Origin: a virus
Strand: one strand, 5' to 3'
Length of the DNA stretch: 32,176 nucleotides
IMG/VR virus record: IMGVR_UViG_3300045541_000097
Location: 1 to 32,176 of that record
Shown: positions 1 through 7,676 of the stretch, piece after piece
Position numbering within the stretch: the stretch's first letter is position 1
Layout: each line of letters starts with the position of its first letter
The notes under the pieces: model-generated
Told to the model about the DNA's origin: nothing
Seen by the model: the letters and a program-made list of their open reading frames with translations, nothing else
The model's database searches: none
Made by a program: the position numbers and the translations under genes

Positions 1-36
1 GAAGATGAACAACCAGACATAGACTGTCCTTTCTGA
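1..36 (+). CDS. C-terminal end of an upstream gene, SSB-like acidic tail (partial)
   Basis: Only the last 11 codons lie in the window; they read EDEQPDIDCPF and end at TGA 34-36, which overlaps the ATG at 36. An acidic tail ending in Pro-Phe is the hallmark of bacterial and phage single-stranded DNA-binding proteins, where it recruits recombination and replication partners. The three nucleases that follow fit a recombination or repair operon. The body of the protein is outside the window, so the SSB assignment is inference from the tail and context only. Confidence 0.4.
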   Translation, partial: EDEQPDIDCPF

Positions 37-413
37 TGGCACTGAACTTACCAAAGCGAATGCAAGGTCTCGGTAACACGCATGACCGATCTAAAGTCCA
101 AGAATCCAGAGTCGCAAAAGACTTGGGAGGCAGGACTACTATCGGGTCTGGAAACAAGACCGAGAAGGCTGATGTTCGTGTTCCCGGCTTCGTAAGGATT
201 GAGTGCAAGAACACCAAAGACACTGGATACCGAGTCACTGGTGAGGCTATCCGAAAACTTGAACAGGCTGCTGTCGGTGCTAACGAGATTCCGATTATGC
301 AGGTCGAGGTCGAGGTTGGGCCAGATGGCAAAGCAGGGGCGGCGTTTTGTGTCATGCCCATTATGTTCATGGAGATCGTCAAGGAGATTGCTATGCGGCT
401 AAACGAAAAATGA
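36..413 (+). CDS. Hjc-like PD-(D/E)XK Holliday junction resolvase
   Basis: A 125-residue protein with the small archaeal/phage resolvase layout: a basic N-terminus, Glu23 in ESRVAKDLGGR, Asp46 (KADVRV) and Glu56-Cys-Lys58 (RIECKN), together giving the E...D...ExK nuclease core. Such enzymes cut branched DNA in recombination and before packaging. The start overlaps the previous stop (TGATG), and the end overlaps the next start by ATGA, so it is translationally coupled on both sides. The fold assignment is from motif spacing. A related PD-(D/E)XK endonuclease of another specificity is the main alternative. Confidence 0.6.
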   Translation: MALNLPKRMQGLGNTHDRSKVQESRVAKDLGGRTTIGSGNKTEKADVRVPGFVRIECKNTKDTGYRVTGEAIRKLEQAAVGANEIPIMQVEVEVGPDGKAGAAFCVMPIMFMEIVKEIAMRLNEK

Positions 414-1396
414 GTTCACTAGCATCCAGAATCCTTTCTATTGGCAAGAGCGTTGGAAGCACCAACGAAGCTCAGTTGCAACCGGTTGCAAAACCTGTTA
501 TCTCGTCTATTACGGAAAGGGTAACATTCAGCGAAGATCGACCATTTGACTTTGGCAGTCGTCAACTGCATGAGGTTGTCATGGGCGAAGACTATCTCGA
601 CACGAATGAGCCTACAAGACACAACGATCACTTTATCCATGTATCGGACCTGAAAACATTGTGTCCGAGAGCGTATGTTCTGGCTGTGCGGCATAAGGCT
701 AAGGTATTCAAGACCGACTACTTGAAGCGTGTCTATTCTGCATCTACCAAAGTAACGTGGGTTCAAGGCAGAGCAACCGAACAACACATCCGTTCTCAGT
801 TCATAAAGCGATTCGCAAAGCAGGTCTATGGAACATGGGAGTGCCCGTGCCAGAATAGCAGATACGTTGGATTCTTCAACCCTGATATATCTTGCGGGCG
901 GTGCGGTAAAGACCACATTTTCTTCGAGACTCCAATCTACGACCTCGATAAGCGAATAGTCGGGACGGCTGACTTGCCCGTTGTTGACTCCACTGGACTT
1001 GTGTTCGTGGAGTTGAAGTCAATGAAGAAAGATGACTTCGTTAATCTCGAAGCCCCACTGCCAGAGCACATCACTCAAGCACTGACCTATCGAGACATGG
1101 CAATACGCAACCAATTTATTCGCGGGCCTATCTCGAAGTATATCTGTGTCCTGTATGCTGCGAAAGAATTTGTCCTTGACAAGTCCGCCTACAAGGAATT
1201 TCGCATTGATACTGAATCAGACGATTACGACTTTGCTAGAGCTACCATGAACATTTGGTATAGCCGAGCGGAAGTTGTTCGGCAGGCACTTAGAAATGGA
1301 ACACTCCCGCCGTTGATTAAAGCGTGCTCTGGCACTAAGATTACCACTCAGATGAAGGAGTGCCCGCTATACGTCAACTGCATGTCACTACGATGA
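410..1396 (+). CDS. Cas4/RecB-like PD-(D/E)XK exonuclease with zinc ribbon
   Basis: A 328-residue protein; the start at 410 is chosen because it forms ATGA with the preceding stop. The nuclease core is Asp188 (GTADLP), Glu201-Leu-Lys203 (VELKS) and Gln223 (ITQAL), typical of RecB-family nucleases. Cys85 in the LCPRAY motif plus Cys306, Cys318 and Cys324 near the C-terminus could hold a Cas4/AddB-type iron-sulfur cluster. An extra CPC...CGRC group (Cys145, 147, 162, 165) looks like an inserted zinc ribbon. It probably processes DNA ends in phage recombination. An exact copy of the window's 16-bp palindrome is embedded in frame and encodes residues 23-28 (LQPVAK), in a weakly structured N-terminal region. 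Confidence 0.65.
   Translation: MSSLASRILSIGKSVGSTNEAQLQPVAKPVISSITERVTFSEDRPFDFGSRQLHEVVMGEDYLDTNEPTRHNDHFIHVSDLKTLCPRAYVLAVRHKAKVFKTDYLKRVYSASTKVTWVQGRATEQHIRSQFIKRFAKQVYGTWECPCQNSRYVGFFNPDISCGRCGKDHIFFETPIYDLDKRIVGTADLPVVDSTGLVFVELKSMKKDDFVNLEAPLPEHITQALTYRDMAIRNQFIRGPISKYICVLYAAKEFVLDKSAYKEFRIDTESDDYDFARATMNIWYSRAEVVRQALRNGTLPPLIKACSGTKITTQMKECPLYVNCMSLR
476..491. repeat. 16-bp palindrome, exact copy (intragenic)
   Basis: TTGCAACCGGTTGCAA inside the Cas4-like nuclease gene, read in frame as LQPVAK near the N-terminus. Confidence 0.9.
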
Positions 1397-1968
1397 AAAT
1401 TCTTGGACTAGACTTATCACTGAGAGAAACCGGATGGTGCTGCTCTACAAACGAAGCGGCAGGGAATCGCGGGTTTATCTCATCCAGTAAAGCGGCATTC
1501 TCGGGGCCGGGGGAGTTGATAAGGAGAATCCACATGATAACTACTCAGATTGTGCAGGTTGTCGATAATGAGGAACCCGATGCAATCATCATCGAAGGTG
1601 CTGCTATGCAAGGCAAAGGCAGGGTTCTCGATCTTGCGGAGCTAGGTGGCAACGTGAAGCAAGCTCTCTATTATCATGTCACCCCTAGAGGGTCCAAGCC
1701 CGCTCTATTGGTTTGTGCTCCTAGCTCACTCAAAGCATTCGCAGGACACGGAAAAGCCGACAAAGCCATGATGAAGGGGTTCGCCGCAGAGTATGGCCAG
1801 ATTATTGAAAATGACAATATCTGTGATGCTTTTCTCTTGACTTTAGCAGGACTCTGTTACTTTAACTATGAATTTTCAAGTTACACTTGGTCTAACCGCC
1901 AACGCAAACTCGCAGATAACATTGATCTCCTCAAGGGCATTGAACGTGTCCGCGTTAGAAATCAGTGA
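1393..1968 (+). CDS. RuvC-like Holliday junction resolvase
   Basis: A 191-residue RNase H-fold nuclease. It opens with ILGLDLSLRETGW, whose Asp7 is the first metal ligand of RuvC-type resolvases; Glu68 in AIIIEG is the second acidic motif, and NDNICDAFLL (Asp145) supplies the C-terminal acid. The length fits RuvC and related phage resolvases. The start at 1393 forms ATGA with the nuclease stop. A second resolvase beside the Hjc-like one suggests either division of labour or one acting as a debranching enzyme before packaging. Confidence 0.7.
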   Translation: MKILGLDLSLRETGWCCSTNEAAGNRGFISSSKAAFSGPGELIRRIHMITTQIVQVVDNEEPDAIIIEGAAMQGKGRVLDLAELGGNVKQALYYHVTPRGSKPALLVCAPSSLKAFAGHGKADKAMMKGFAAEYGQIIENDNICDAFLLTLAGLCYFNYEFSSYTWSNRQRKLADNIDLLKGIERVRVRNQ

Positions 1969-1987
1969 AACCAGTTGCAAGTTTTTG

Positions 1988-2015
1988 TTGCGTCAAAGCA
2001 GATTAGGTGTATAAT
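1988..2015 (+). promoter_or_regulatory. Strong sigma70-type promoter with degenerate palindrome upstream
   Basis: TTGCGT (1988-1993), a 16-bp spacer and a perfect TATAAT (2010-2015) followed by GACA. A degenerate palindrome half, AACCAGTTGCAA, lies just upstream at 1969-1980. The same TATAATGACA occurs at 12658. The transcript would carry a roughly 55-nt A/C-rich leader before the gene at 2078. Confidence 0.6.
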
Positions 2016-2077
2016 GACAATGCGCTGAGGGAATCCCAAAGCAATCCAAACCCAAACCCAAAACACATCAAACTACC

Positions 2078-3211
2078 ATGAGCGACACCGCCCAACCCCA
2101 AGTTGCAGCCGAGGCTGCTAAGAACGTCTTCGCAGTCGGCCAGACCGTGAAGTTCACCAAATACGCCGTCCCTGTCGAAGCTGGCAAGGATGTCTTCAAA
2201 GAAGGCGACATCCTGCGCCTCGAAAAGCCCGGCTCCGACCCGAGCGCCGAAAGCTACGAAGCTGTCCGTCTCTCCGACGGCACCTCCAGCACGGTGTTCT
2301 TCGATGAAGTCGAGTCCTACACCCCTCCTGCCGAAGCGGCTCCGCCCGCCGAGAAGAAGAAGGCCAAGGCCAAGAAGACCGATGAAGAGAAGGCTGCTGA
2401 GGCCAAGGCCAAGGCCGAAGCCAAGGCCAAGAAGGACGCCGAAGCTGCTGCCAAGAAGGCCGCTGCCGAAGCCGAAGCCAACAAGCCTCTCGTCCTCACC
2501 GACTCCGTGAAGTCTCTCGTCTCCGACGACGCCGTGAAGACCATCGAAGCCGCTGAAACCCTCAGCAAGCAGATCGACACGAACGAGTTCATCCTCGGCG
2601 GCGTGCTGGCTGTCGTGCGCCGCGAGAAGGCGTATCTCAAGCTCGCTGATGGCGAGGGCAAACCCCTCTTCACCGATGACAAGGACGGCTTCGAGAACTA
2701 CATCAACACCCGCCTCTCCTGCGGCTACCGCAAGGCGATGTATCTCATCCAGATGTATGAGAAATACAGCGCCCTCGGTGTCACCGAGGAAGAGATCGCC
2801 AAGATCGGCTGGTCCAAAGCGGTTCTCATGCTCAACACCGTCACCGCCGAGAACAAGGGCGAAATGCTCGAATACGCGGCGAACCACACCAAGTCCGAGG
2901 TCGAGGCGCACGTCAAGAGCGTCCGCACCAACGCTGGCTCTCAGGGCAACACCAATCCTCGCGGTGTCCGCCACGCCTTCGCGTTCAACCTCTACAACAA
3001 CGACGGTGAGACCGCCAAGGCGATTCTGGAGCAGGCCAAGGCCCGCCTGTCGCCTGAGCAGCGCAAGGATGAGAAGGCCGCTCTCAATGCTGCCTTCCAG
3101 CTCATCCTGACCGAGTGGAGCCAGCTCGCTGCGGCTTCTCAGGCCACGGCTGCTGCTGCTCCTGCTGAGGCTGCTGCTCCTGCCGCTGCCGAAGCCCCTG
3201 CCGCTGCCTAA
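2078..3211 (+). CDS. Abundant Ala/Lys-rich protein with helix-turn-helix-like core
   Basis: A 377-residue protein not matched to a named family. Residues about 1-75 form a small beta-rich domain, about 85-145 are an Ala/Lys/Glu-rich helical linker reminiscent of histone H1-like tails, about 165-245 form a helical domain (FENYINTRLSCGYRKAMYL region) like a DNA-binding core, and the tail is almost pure Ala/Pro/Glu. Codons end nearly always in C or G (GCC, AAG, CTC, ATC), unlike the neighbours, which with the TATAAT promoter and the terminator directly downstream suggests an abundant monocistronic product. A nucleoid or regulatory protein is a plausible but unproven role. The long reverse-strand frame here is a by-product of the codon bias. 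Confidence 0.8.
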   Translation: MSDTAQPQVAAEAAKNVFAVGQTVKFTKYAVPVEAGKDVFKEGDILRLEKPGSDPSAESYEAVRLSDGTSSTVFFDEVESYTPPAEAAPPAEKKKAKAKKTDEEKAAEAKAKAEAKAKKDAEAAAKKAAAEAEANKPLVLTDSVKSLVSDDAVKTIEAAETLSKQIDTNEFILGGVLAVVRREKAYLKLADGEGKPLFTDDKDGFENYINTRLSCGYRKAMYLIQMYEKYSALGVTEEEIAKIGWSKAVLMLNTVTAENKGEMLEYAANHTKSEVEAHVKSVRTNAGSQGNTNPRGVRHAFAFNLYNNDGETAKAILEQAKARLSPEQRKDEKAALNAAFQLILTEWSQLAAASQATAAAAPAEAAAPAAAEAPAAA

Positions 3212-3238
3212 TCGGTAAGCAGGTCGGTATAACAATCA

Positions 3239-3271
3239 GCCGGGAAGGGCGACAATCCTTCCCGGCTTTTT
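3239..3271 (+). terminator. Intrinsic terminator after the 2078 gene
   Basis: A 10-bp perfect stem, GCCGGGAAGG (3239-3248) with CCTTCCCGGC (3257-3266), an 8-nt loop and five T residues. Confidence 0.9.
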
Positions 3272-3306
3272 GTTGCCCAAATTGTTAAAGTTTTCTATAA
3301 AAATAC

Positions 3307-3334
3307 TTGAACTTTATTCCTGCGAGGTTATATT
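3307..3334 (+). promoter_or_regulatory. Promoter for the 3361 gene cluster
   Basis: TTGAAC (3307-3312), a 16-bp spacer and TATATT (3329-3334), directly after a terminator, as expected for a new transcription unit. The leader before ATG 3361 is about 20 nt and A/C-rich without a Shine-Dalgarno site. Confidence 0.5.
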
Positions 3335-3360
3335 CTTTAAGCATCCAACAAACCGCTCTT

Positions 3361-3708
3361 ATGGCTAACGAAAAACCCGCTGCCGCTTTTATCGGCAAAT
3401 ACCTATTCTTCTACACCCCTCTGTTCCCGAAGGTGCCTCAGTTCATTAGCTTGGTTCCTGCGAAGGTGACATCGGCAAAGGCTGATCGGCAAATGTTCTT
3501 GGAGCCTGCTATCGCCGGGACCACTCTGGAAAAGGGATTCACTCGGGTTGGCGATCATATTGCCAAAGTGTGCGATAACCTTGCACAGTGCGAAGCATTC
3601 CTCTCAAAGCTCAATCAATACCAAACGCAGCTTTCTGCGATGAACACAGAACTCATGGCTGACCCCGCACCGTCGCAAGTTCGTGTGAGGACAGTTGTCA
3701 CCCCTTAA
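3361..3708 (+). CDS. Hypothetical protein
   Basis: A 115-residue protein beginning MANEKPAAAF. It has an aromatic, Pro-rich N-terminal third (YLFFYTPLFPKVPQF) and a helical C-terminal half (about 65-100) that could form a coiled coil. I do not recognise the family. The start at 3361 is favoured over an in-frame TTG upstream because the predicted promoter -10 lies between them. It is the first gene of a unit continuing into the holin-like genes, separated from the next gene only by an exact palindrome. Confidence 0.6.
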   Translation: MANEKPAAAFIGKYLFFYTPLFPKVPQFISLVPAKVTSAKADRQMFLEPAIAGTTLEKGFTRVGDHIAKVCDNLAQCEAFLSKLNQYQTQLSAMNTELMADPAPSQVRVRTVVTP

Positions 3709-3709
3709 C

Positions 3710-3725
3710 TTGCAACCGGTTGCAA
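3710..3725. repeat. 16-bp palindrome, exact copy (fills gene junction)
   Basis: Starts 1 nt after the stop of the 3361 gene and ends 2 nt before ATG 3728, so it makes up nearly the whole intergenic gap and replaces any ribosome-binding site. Confidence 0.95.
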
Positions 3726-3727
3726 AC

Positions 3728-4312
3728 ATGGAAGACACATCGACAATCAAAAGAGTGCAGGGTCGCCTTGGCGTCAAAGATGACGGCGTTCCCGGCAAGG
3801 AAACATTCACCGCTCTATCCCTTGCGGTAGGCGTCGAACCCGGCAAATACACCCGCGAGGAACTTGTCCTTGCTATCCAGCAAAAGGCTGGACTCGAAGT
3901 GAATGGCATCGCTGATGCTATCTTCTGGAACGAACTCCTGAACTTCCTTGACCGTAAGGATGCTGAGGGGATCGACGACGCTGGCGAGTTTTACACGCTG
4001 GAAATCCCGAAAGCACGCGGCACGATTGCAGACAGCGCCCCGCTTATGAAGCTGGCCGTTATGCTTTGCGGTCCTTTGCTGGCAAAGCTGCGCGGTGGAT
4101 TGAAATCCAAAGGAACTTTCACCACAGGCATGACCAGTCTTGTTGGGGGCGTTGCCCTCCTCTGGAAAGGTCTCATGTTTGATGACGCCGAAATGAGCAC
4201 CACAATGGTCATCGGCGGCGTCACTGCCATCATTCAAGGCATTGGCCTTATGATGGCACGCGATACAAATGTCTCGGACGAACAGGCCGGGGCCAAGAAA
4301 CTGAAACTCTAA
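3728..4312 (+). CDS. Peptidoglycan-binding domain fused to holin-like membrane segments
   Basis: A 194-residue protein. Residues about 6-60 match the PG_binding_1 pattern (VQGRLGVKDDGVPGKETFTAL), normally found on endolysins. Residues about 110-130, 138-160 and 167-187 are hydrophobic, the last two separated by a short acidic turn (FDDAEMS), giving a membrane hairpin ending MMARDTNVSDEQAG, a tail I associate with small phage holin-like proteins. The likely role is in lysis: forming or gating the membrane lesion while binding cell wall. No muramidase or amidase domain is present. The next gene also looks like a lysis accessory. Confidence 0.6.
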   Translation: MEDTSTIKRVQGRLGVKDDGVPGKETFTALSLAVGVEPGKYTREELVLAIQQKAGLEVNGIADAIFWNELLNFLDRKDAEGIDDAGEFYTLEIPKARGTIADSAPLMKLAVMLCGPLLAKLRGGLKSKGTFTTGMTSLVGGVALLWKGLMFDDAEMSTTMVIGGVTAIIQGIGLMMARDTNVSDEQAGAKKLKL

Positions 4313-4324
4313 CCACACAAACAC

Positions 4325-4654
4325 ATGTTCAAGAAGTTCCTTAGCTTCCTCGGAAGCATCATTCGTCGGCCCGAAGCTCGGGCTATCCTCTCGTCTTGGG
4401 AGCGCGTGTTCAACGAACAGCGTTCTCAACTCCTCATCGAAATGGCTGTCAAGGCCAAGCCGATGATTACCGCCCTCATCGCTGACAAGCAGAAGTCCGG
4501 CTCTGAAAAACGTGCCGTGGTTGTCGATGAACTCACAAAAATCTTCTCGACCCATACTGCCGCCCTGAAAGCTGGCATCACGGAAGCCACCCTGAAAGAC
4601 ATTGCTCTGCTGGCCACCCAGCAACAGTATGTCGTTCTGAAACTCGACAAGTGA
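4325..4654 (+). CDS. Small holin-associated-like protein
   Basis: A 109-residue, mostly helical protein starting MFKKFLSFLGSIIRRP, an amphipathic membrane-associating helix. The remainder (EKRAVVVDELTKIF, then ITEATLKDIALLATQQQ) has the spacing of the Phage_holin_LLH type family, where a helix is followed by two short amphipathic helices. There is no strong transmembrane segment beyond the N-terminus, so it could equally be a peripheral partner of the upstream membrane protein. The leader AACCACACAAACAC is A/C-rich with no Shine-Dalgarno site. Confidence 0.5.
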   Translation: MFKKFLSFLGSIIRRPEARAILSSWERVFNEQRSQLLIEMAVKAKPMITALIADKQKSGSEKRAVVVDELTKIFSTHTAALKAGITEATLKDIALLATQQQYVVLKLDK

Positions 4655-4657
4655 TTC

Positions 4658-4673
4658 TTGCAACCGGTTGCAA
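4658..4673. repeat. 16-bp palindrome, exact copy (fills gene junction)
   Basis: Begins 3 nt after the previous stop and ends 1 nt before ATG 4675. Confidence 0.95.
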
Positions 4674-4674
4674 T

Positions 4675-5502
4675 ATGACTGATACTGTCAAAACTTTCCC
4701 AAAAATCGTTGGCCTCAAGGTCGTAAGGAAACGATTGACCGATCTCCTATTTCACCCGGAGAACCCGCGCATTCACCCACCAAAAGGGACTCCTGAGTGG
4801 AATACACTTCGGGAGTCCCTTCTTGATGATTACTTCGATCCTATCATCTGGAATCGACGCAACGGTATGCTCGTTGGTGGGCATTACCGAGTTAAAATCT
4901 TCCAAGACGAAGGCGTTCAGGAAGTCGATGTCGTCGAAGTTGATTACGACAACGAAACGCACCTTGCTCGTTTGTTTGCTGCGAACAAGGCTCTTGGTAT
5001 TGATGACCAAGATAAGCGAAGAGAGCTTTTCCTTCGTTTGCATGAGATACCTGACTTCAAGGTATCTCTGACAGGTTTCACTACCGAAGAGTTTAATCGA
5101 GTCTGCCTTAATGATGGAGTCAATACTGACGAACTCACTGGACGAGACACCGATGACGAAAAAACTCCAAGGGACTCCACGAAGCTGAACGCCGTGCTTG
5201 CTACTTGCGTCGTTGGCAACATTACTGTCAAAGAGGGGGAGAAGTGGGTTCTCGGCAGACACATCCTATTCTGCGGACCCCTTACTACCACCCGATTCGA
5301 GGACGAGCTTGCAACTCAGCGAGCCAACAATGAGCCGACTGGAATGACGGTTCTTTTCATTCCATGTCCTGATCCTTACATGGCTCTGACTAACCGCGAG
5401 GATGTCATCCTTGTTATGCTTCAACCTGACGAATTCGTCGCATCGCACATCGTCAGCAATTTCGCAATCACCCACCCTGACGAACAGTGCCAGAAACTAT
5501 AA
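4675..5502 (+). CDS. ParB/Srx-like domain protein with eroded DNA methylase tail
   Basis: A 275-residue protein. Residues about 15-105 form a ParB N-terminal-like domain (HPENPRIHPP, then MLVGGHYRVKIFQDEG). About residues 175-200 contain the linker VKEGEKWVLGRHILFCGP, which in ParB-methylase fusions immediately precedes the catalytic TDPPY motif of an adenine or cytosine methyltransferase. Here the expected position reads PCPDPYMAL and no SAM-binding FxGxG segment follows; the protein ends about 75 residues later. It therefore looks like a fusion whose methylase half is truncated or degenerated, perhaps made redundant by the base-modification genes downstream. It overlaps the next start by 16 nt. 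Confidence 0.65.
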   Translation: MTDTVKTFPKIVGLKVVRKRLTDLLFHPENPRIHPPKGTPEWNTLRESLLDDYFDPIIWNRRNGMLVGGHYRVKIFQDEGVQEVDVVEVDYDNETHLARLFAANKALGIDDQDKRRELFLRLHEIPDFKVSLTGFTTEEFNRVCLNDGVNTDELTGRDTDDEKTPRDSTKLNAVLATCVVGNITVKEGEKWVLGRHILFCGPLTTTRFEDELATQRANNEPTGMTVLFIPCPDPYMALTNREDVILVMLQPDEFVASHIVSNFAITHPDEQCQKL

Positions 5503-6380
5503 AGAAAACAGGGGGCGGAGCATTCGACCCCGAGCTACAAGGGCTTCACTTCTTTGCTACTGGTCTCCAGTGGCATCTTCGCGTTTCTGGTGCTGGACAC
5601 AAGAGTTACCTTGTTGCAGTGAACCACATCAGCGAGGGGAAGAAAGGAAACGATGAAATTGAACTCCTGCTCACTATCCCTGATGTTCGCGTGTTTCTTG
5701 ACTCTGGCATCTTTACGCTTTGCGCTGACTACGCTCGAAAGAACGGTCTCCAGCTAGAAGAGGTTTTCGGATACCAACCTGAACAAGTCGATGGCTACGA
5801 AAAGCTCAAGAGCAGATACATTGACCTGATTCGCAGATACGGTGATCGCTTGTGGGGGTATGTCGAGCTTGACATGGGAGGGACGGAAACAAAGATTCGT
5901 GTTCGGTCAGAGCTTGAAGCCATTGGCATCCGTCCTATTCCTGTGTTCCATCCGATGCACGATTCATGGGATTACTATGAAATGCTGCTCAGGCAGTATG
6001 ACCGAATCTGCATCGGTAACATTGTCAATGCGTCACCGAAGACACGATCTCTTGTTCTGACTGAGTGCGCTCGCAGAAAGAGGGCTATCAACTCTAACTG
6101 CTTCATTCATATTCTTGGTTCGTCTGCCAACGGACTAATCACTTCGCTCCAATTTGAGTCTTGCGACTCATCTTCTTGGAATAGCAGACTCCGCTTTCCG
6201 GTGCTGAATAATGTTCACCTTGATGGAAACATCGGTGGGCTTCCTTCGTGGTTCTTGTATGAACAGAACGGCGATCCCGGCGTCATTACCAAGGCAGGTC
6301 TTTCCTGCGCGTATCAACATCATCTGTTTAATCTAGGCAGGGGTGCTTACCTTGCTGAGCTAATCGACCACTCACTATAA
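5487..6380 (+). CDS. dpdA: DpdA/TGT-like DNA guanine transglycosylase
   Basis: A 297-residue protein with the signature of the tRNA-guanine transglycosylase superfamily branch found in phages: VRVFLDSGIFTL (about residues 69-80), YVELDMGG (about 129-136), IGIRPIPVFHP, RICIGNIV and a final IHILGSSANG...FESCDSSSW. DpdA swaps guanine in DNA for a 7-deazaguanine such as preQ0 or its derivative. All precursor genes (folE, queD, queE, queC) follow, which strengthens the call. The start used is GTG 5487, overlapping the upstream gene; an internal start is possible because the N-terminal 20 residues look unstructured. The family assignment is from motifs, and the exact base inserted is inferred from the GAT-QueC next door. 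Confidence 0.75.
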   Translation: MPETIKKTGGGAFDPELQGLHFFATGLQWHLRVSGAGHKSYLVAVNHISEGKKGNDEIELLLTIPDVRVFLDSGIFTLCADYARKNGLQLEEVFGYQPEQVDGYEKLKSRYIDLIRRYGDRLWGYVELDMGGTETKIRVRSELEAIGIRPIPVFHPMHDSWDYYEMLLRQYDRICIGNIVNASPKTRSLVLTECARRKRAINSNCFIHILGSSANGLITSLQFESCDSSSWNSRLRFPVLNNVHLDGNIGGLPSWFLYEQNGDPGVITKAGLSCAYQHHLFNLGRGAYLAELIDHSL

Positions 6381-6382
6381 TC

Positions 6383-7654
6383 ATGTGCGCTATCTTTGGA
6401 GCTATCGGTTCTGACAAAAAGATTCCTCTTAATCGAGTCGAATCTCTGGCGGATGCTGCTTCCAGCCGAGGGAGAGACGGAACCCGGTATCAAAAATTTC
6501 AACTCAGAAACGGAAGAGTTGCCTACCTTGGTAATGCAAGGGCAGCACCAACTACTGAACTCGCTCAAGGCCCATTGCAGCCGTATAACGGGGTTGTCCA
6601 CAACGGGACAATCAGCAATGACAAGGAGCTTGGTGCCGAGGCGGGGGAAATTGATAGCATGGTCTTGTCCCGAGTGCTGGACACGATGACGTTCCCGAGA
6701 TTCATCGAGAGCTTGAAAAAGGTCAAGGGTTCCTATGCTTTGGCCTGTGCCAGTGAAAGCACGGTGTATCTAGCGAGGAACTACAAGCCTCTCTATTATG
6801 TCGAAGTGGACAACGTGGTATGGTTTGCATCTATGCCATACATGCTTGAGCAGGTTCTTCTTCTTGGTCTGAGCGGCATCGCTCCTGTGGAAGTCCCTCC
6901 GTATTCTGCTGTCGATCTCAGGTCGTTTCTCACTCTCCCTGTCGATAGCCGACCAGACAACGAGAACAAGGTCATGGTGATTGCATCCGCTGGACTTGAT
7001 TCTACGGCAGTCGCAGCTCACTACGCAGCTCAAGGAAAGGAAGTCACCTTGCTGCACTTCAAATACGGGTGCGTGGCTCAGACCCGTGAAACTGAGTGTA
7101 TCCAGAAGATCGCTCATGCCATTGAGACAAAGTTTGCAACCAGTTGCAAAGTTCGCTTCATGTCCCTCCCGTATGAACAGATCAAATCATCTTCCCCGAT
7201 TTTGGGCGAGGGTGGCACGATTGCGGGGGGCGTAGAAGGCGCAGAATTTGCGTTTGAGTGGGTGCCAGCAAGGAACTTGCTGATGGTAGCGGCAGCAGTG
7301 GCAACGGCTGAGGCGGAAGGCTACGGCATTGTGTCACTTGGGCTTAACATCGAAGAGAGTGGTGCCTACCCTGACAATGAAGAAGCATTCACCCAAGGTC
7401 TGAATGGGATCATGGCCTATGCTGTCTCTACTCAGGCAAAGGTGCGAATCGAGTGTCCGTTTGATCGTTTCACGAAACGGGAGATCGTTAAGCACGGTCT
7501 GGAGATCGGTGCCCCATTCGAGCACACTTGGTCATGCTATCGCGGCGGGGAAATTGCCTGCGGAGAATGCGGGCCTGATTTTATGCGGCAAATGGCGTTT
7601 CATCGCAACGGAGTGAAAGACCCAATCCCATATAAAAAGCCGTTGACCTTCTAG
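6383..7654 (+). CDS. gat-queC: GAT-QueC: class II amidotransferase fused to 7-cyano-7-deazaguanine synthase
   Basis: A 423-residue fusion. Residues 1 to about 190 are a class II glutamine amidotransferase starting MCAIFGAIG, with Cys2 as the N-terminal nucleophile and VVHNGTISN further on. Residues about 195-410 are QueC, with the PP-loop SAGLDS (202-207) and a zinc site Cys385, Cys393, Cys396. GAT-QueC makes archaeosine (G+) from preQ0 in Crenarchaeota and is linked to deoxyarchaeosine in phage 9g DNA, so a similar product is expected here. The fourth zinc Cys is Asp399. The last 29 residues appear to have been replaced by an invading HNH element (see 7568-8270); the displaced original tail keeps the Cys. 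A palindrome variant lies at codons 251-256. Confidence 0.85.
   Translation: MCAIFGAIGSDKKIPLNRVESLADAASSRGRDGTRYQKFQLRNGRVAYLGNARAAPTTELAQGPLQPYNGVVHNGTISNDKELGAEAGEIDSMVLSRVLDTMTFPRFIESLKKVKGSYALACASESTVYLARNYKPLYYVEVDNVVWFASMPYMLEQVLLLGLSGIAPVEVPPYSAVDLRSFLTLPVDSRPDNENKVMVIASAGLDSTAVAAHYAAQGKEVTLLHFKYGCVAQTRETECIQKIAHAIETKFATSCKVRFMSLPYEQIKSSSPILGEGGTIAGGVEGAEFAFEWVPARNLLMVAAAVATAEAEGYGIVSLGLNIEESGAYPDNEEAFTQGLNGIMAYAVSTQAKVRIECPFDRFTKREIVKHGLEIGAPFEHTWSCYRGGEIACGECGPDFMRQMAFHRNGVKDPIPYKKPLTF
7134..7149. repeat. 16-bp palindrome variant, CCAG centre (intragenic)
   Basis: TTGCAACCAGTTGCAA inside gat-queC, read as FATSCK. One substitution from the consensus, in the central CCGG. Confidence 0.8.
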
Positions 7655-7671
7655 TGTGCTCCGTGTAAGGT
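7643..7671 (+). promoter_or_regulatory. Promoter for the HNH gene, near-leaderless
   Basis: TTGACC (7643-7648), a 17-bp spacer and TAAGGT (7666-7671), overlapping the queC stop. Only TGACG separates the -10 from ATG 7677, so transcription would start at or near the A of the start codon. Confidence 0.5.
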
Positions 7672-7676
7672 TGACG

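Noticed and set aside
2003-3235. Long reverse-strand open frame of 410 codons
   Set aside because: It mirrors the codon-biased forward gene at 2078-3211; its Leu/Gly/Ser-rich product is what the complement of Ala/Lys/Glu codons gives, and it would run across the terminator and promoter.
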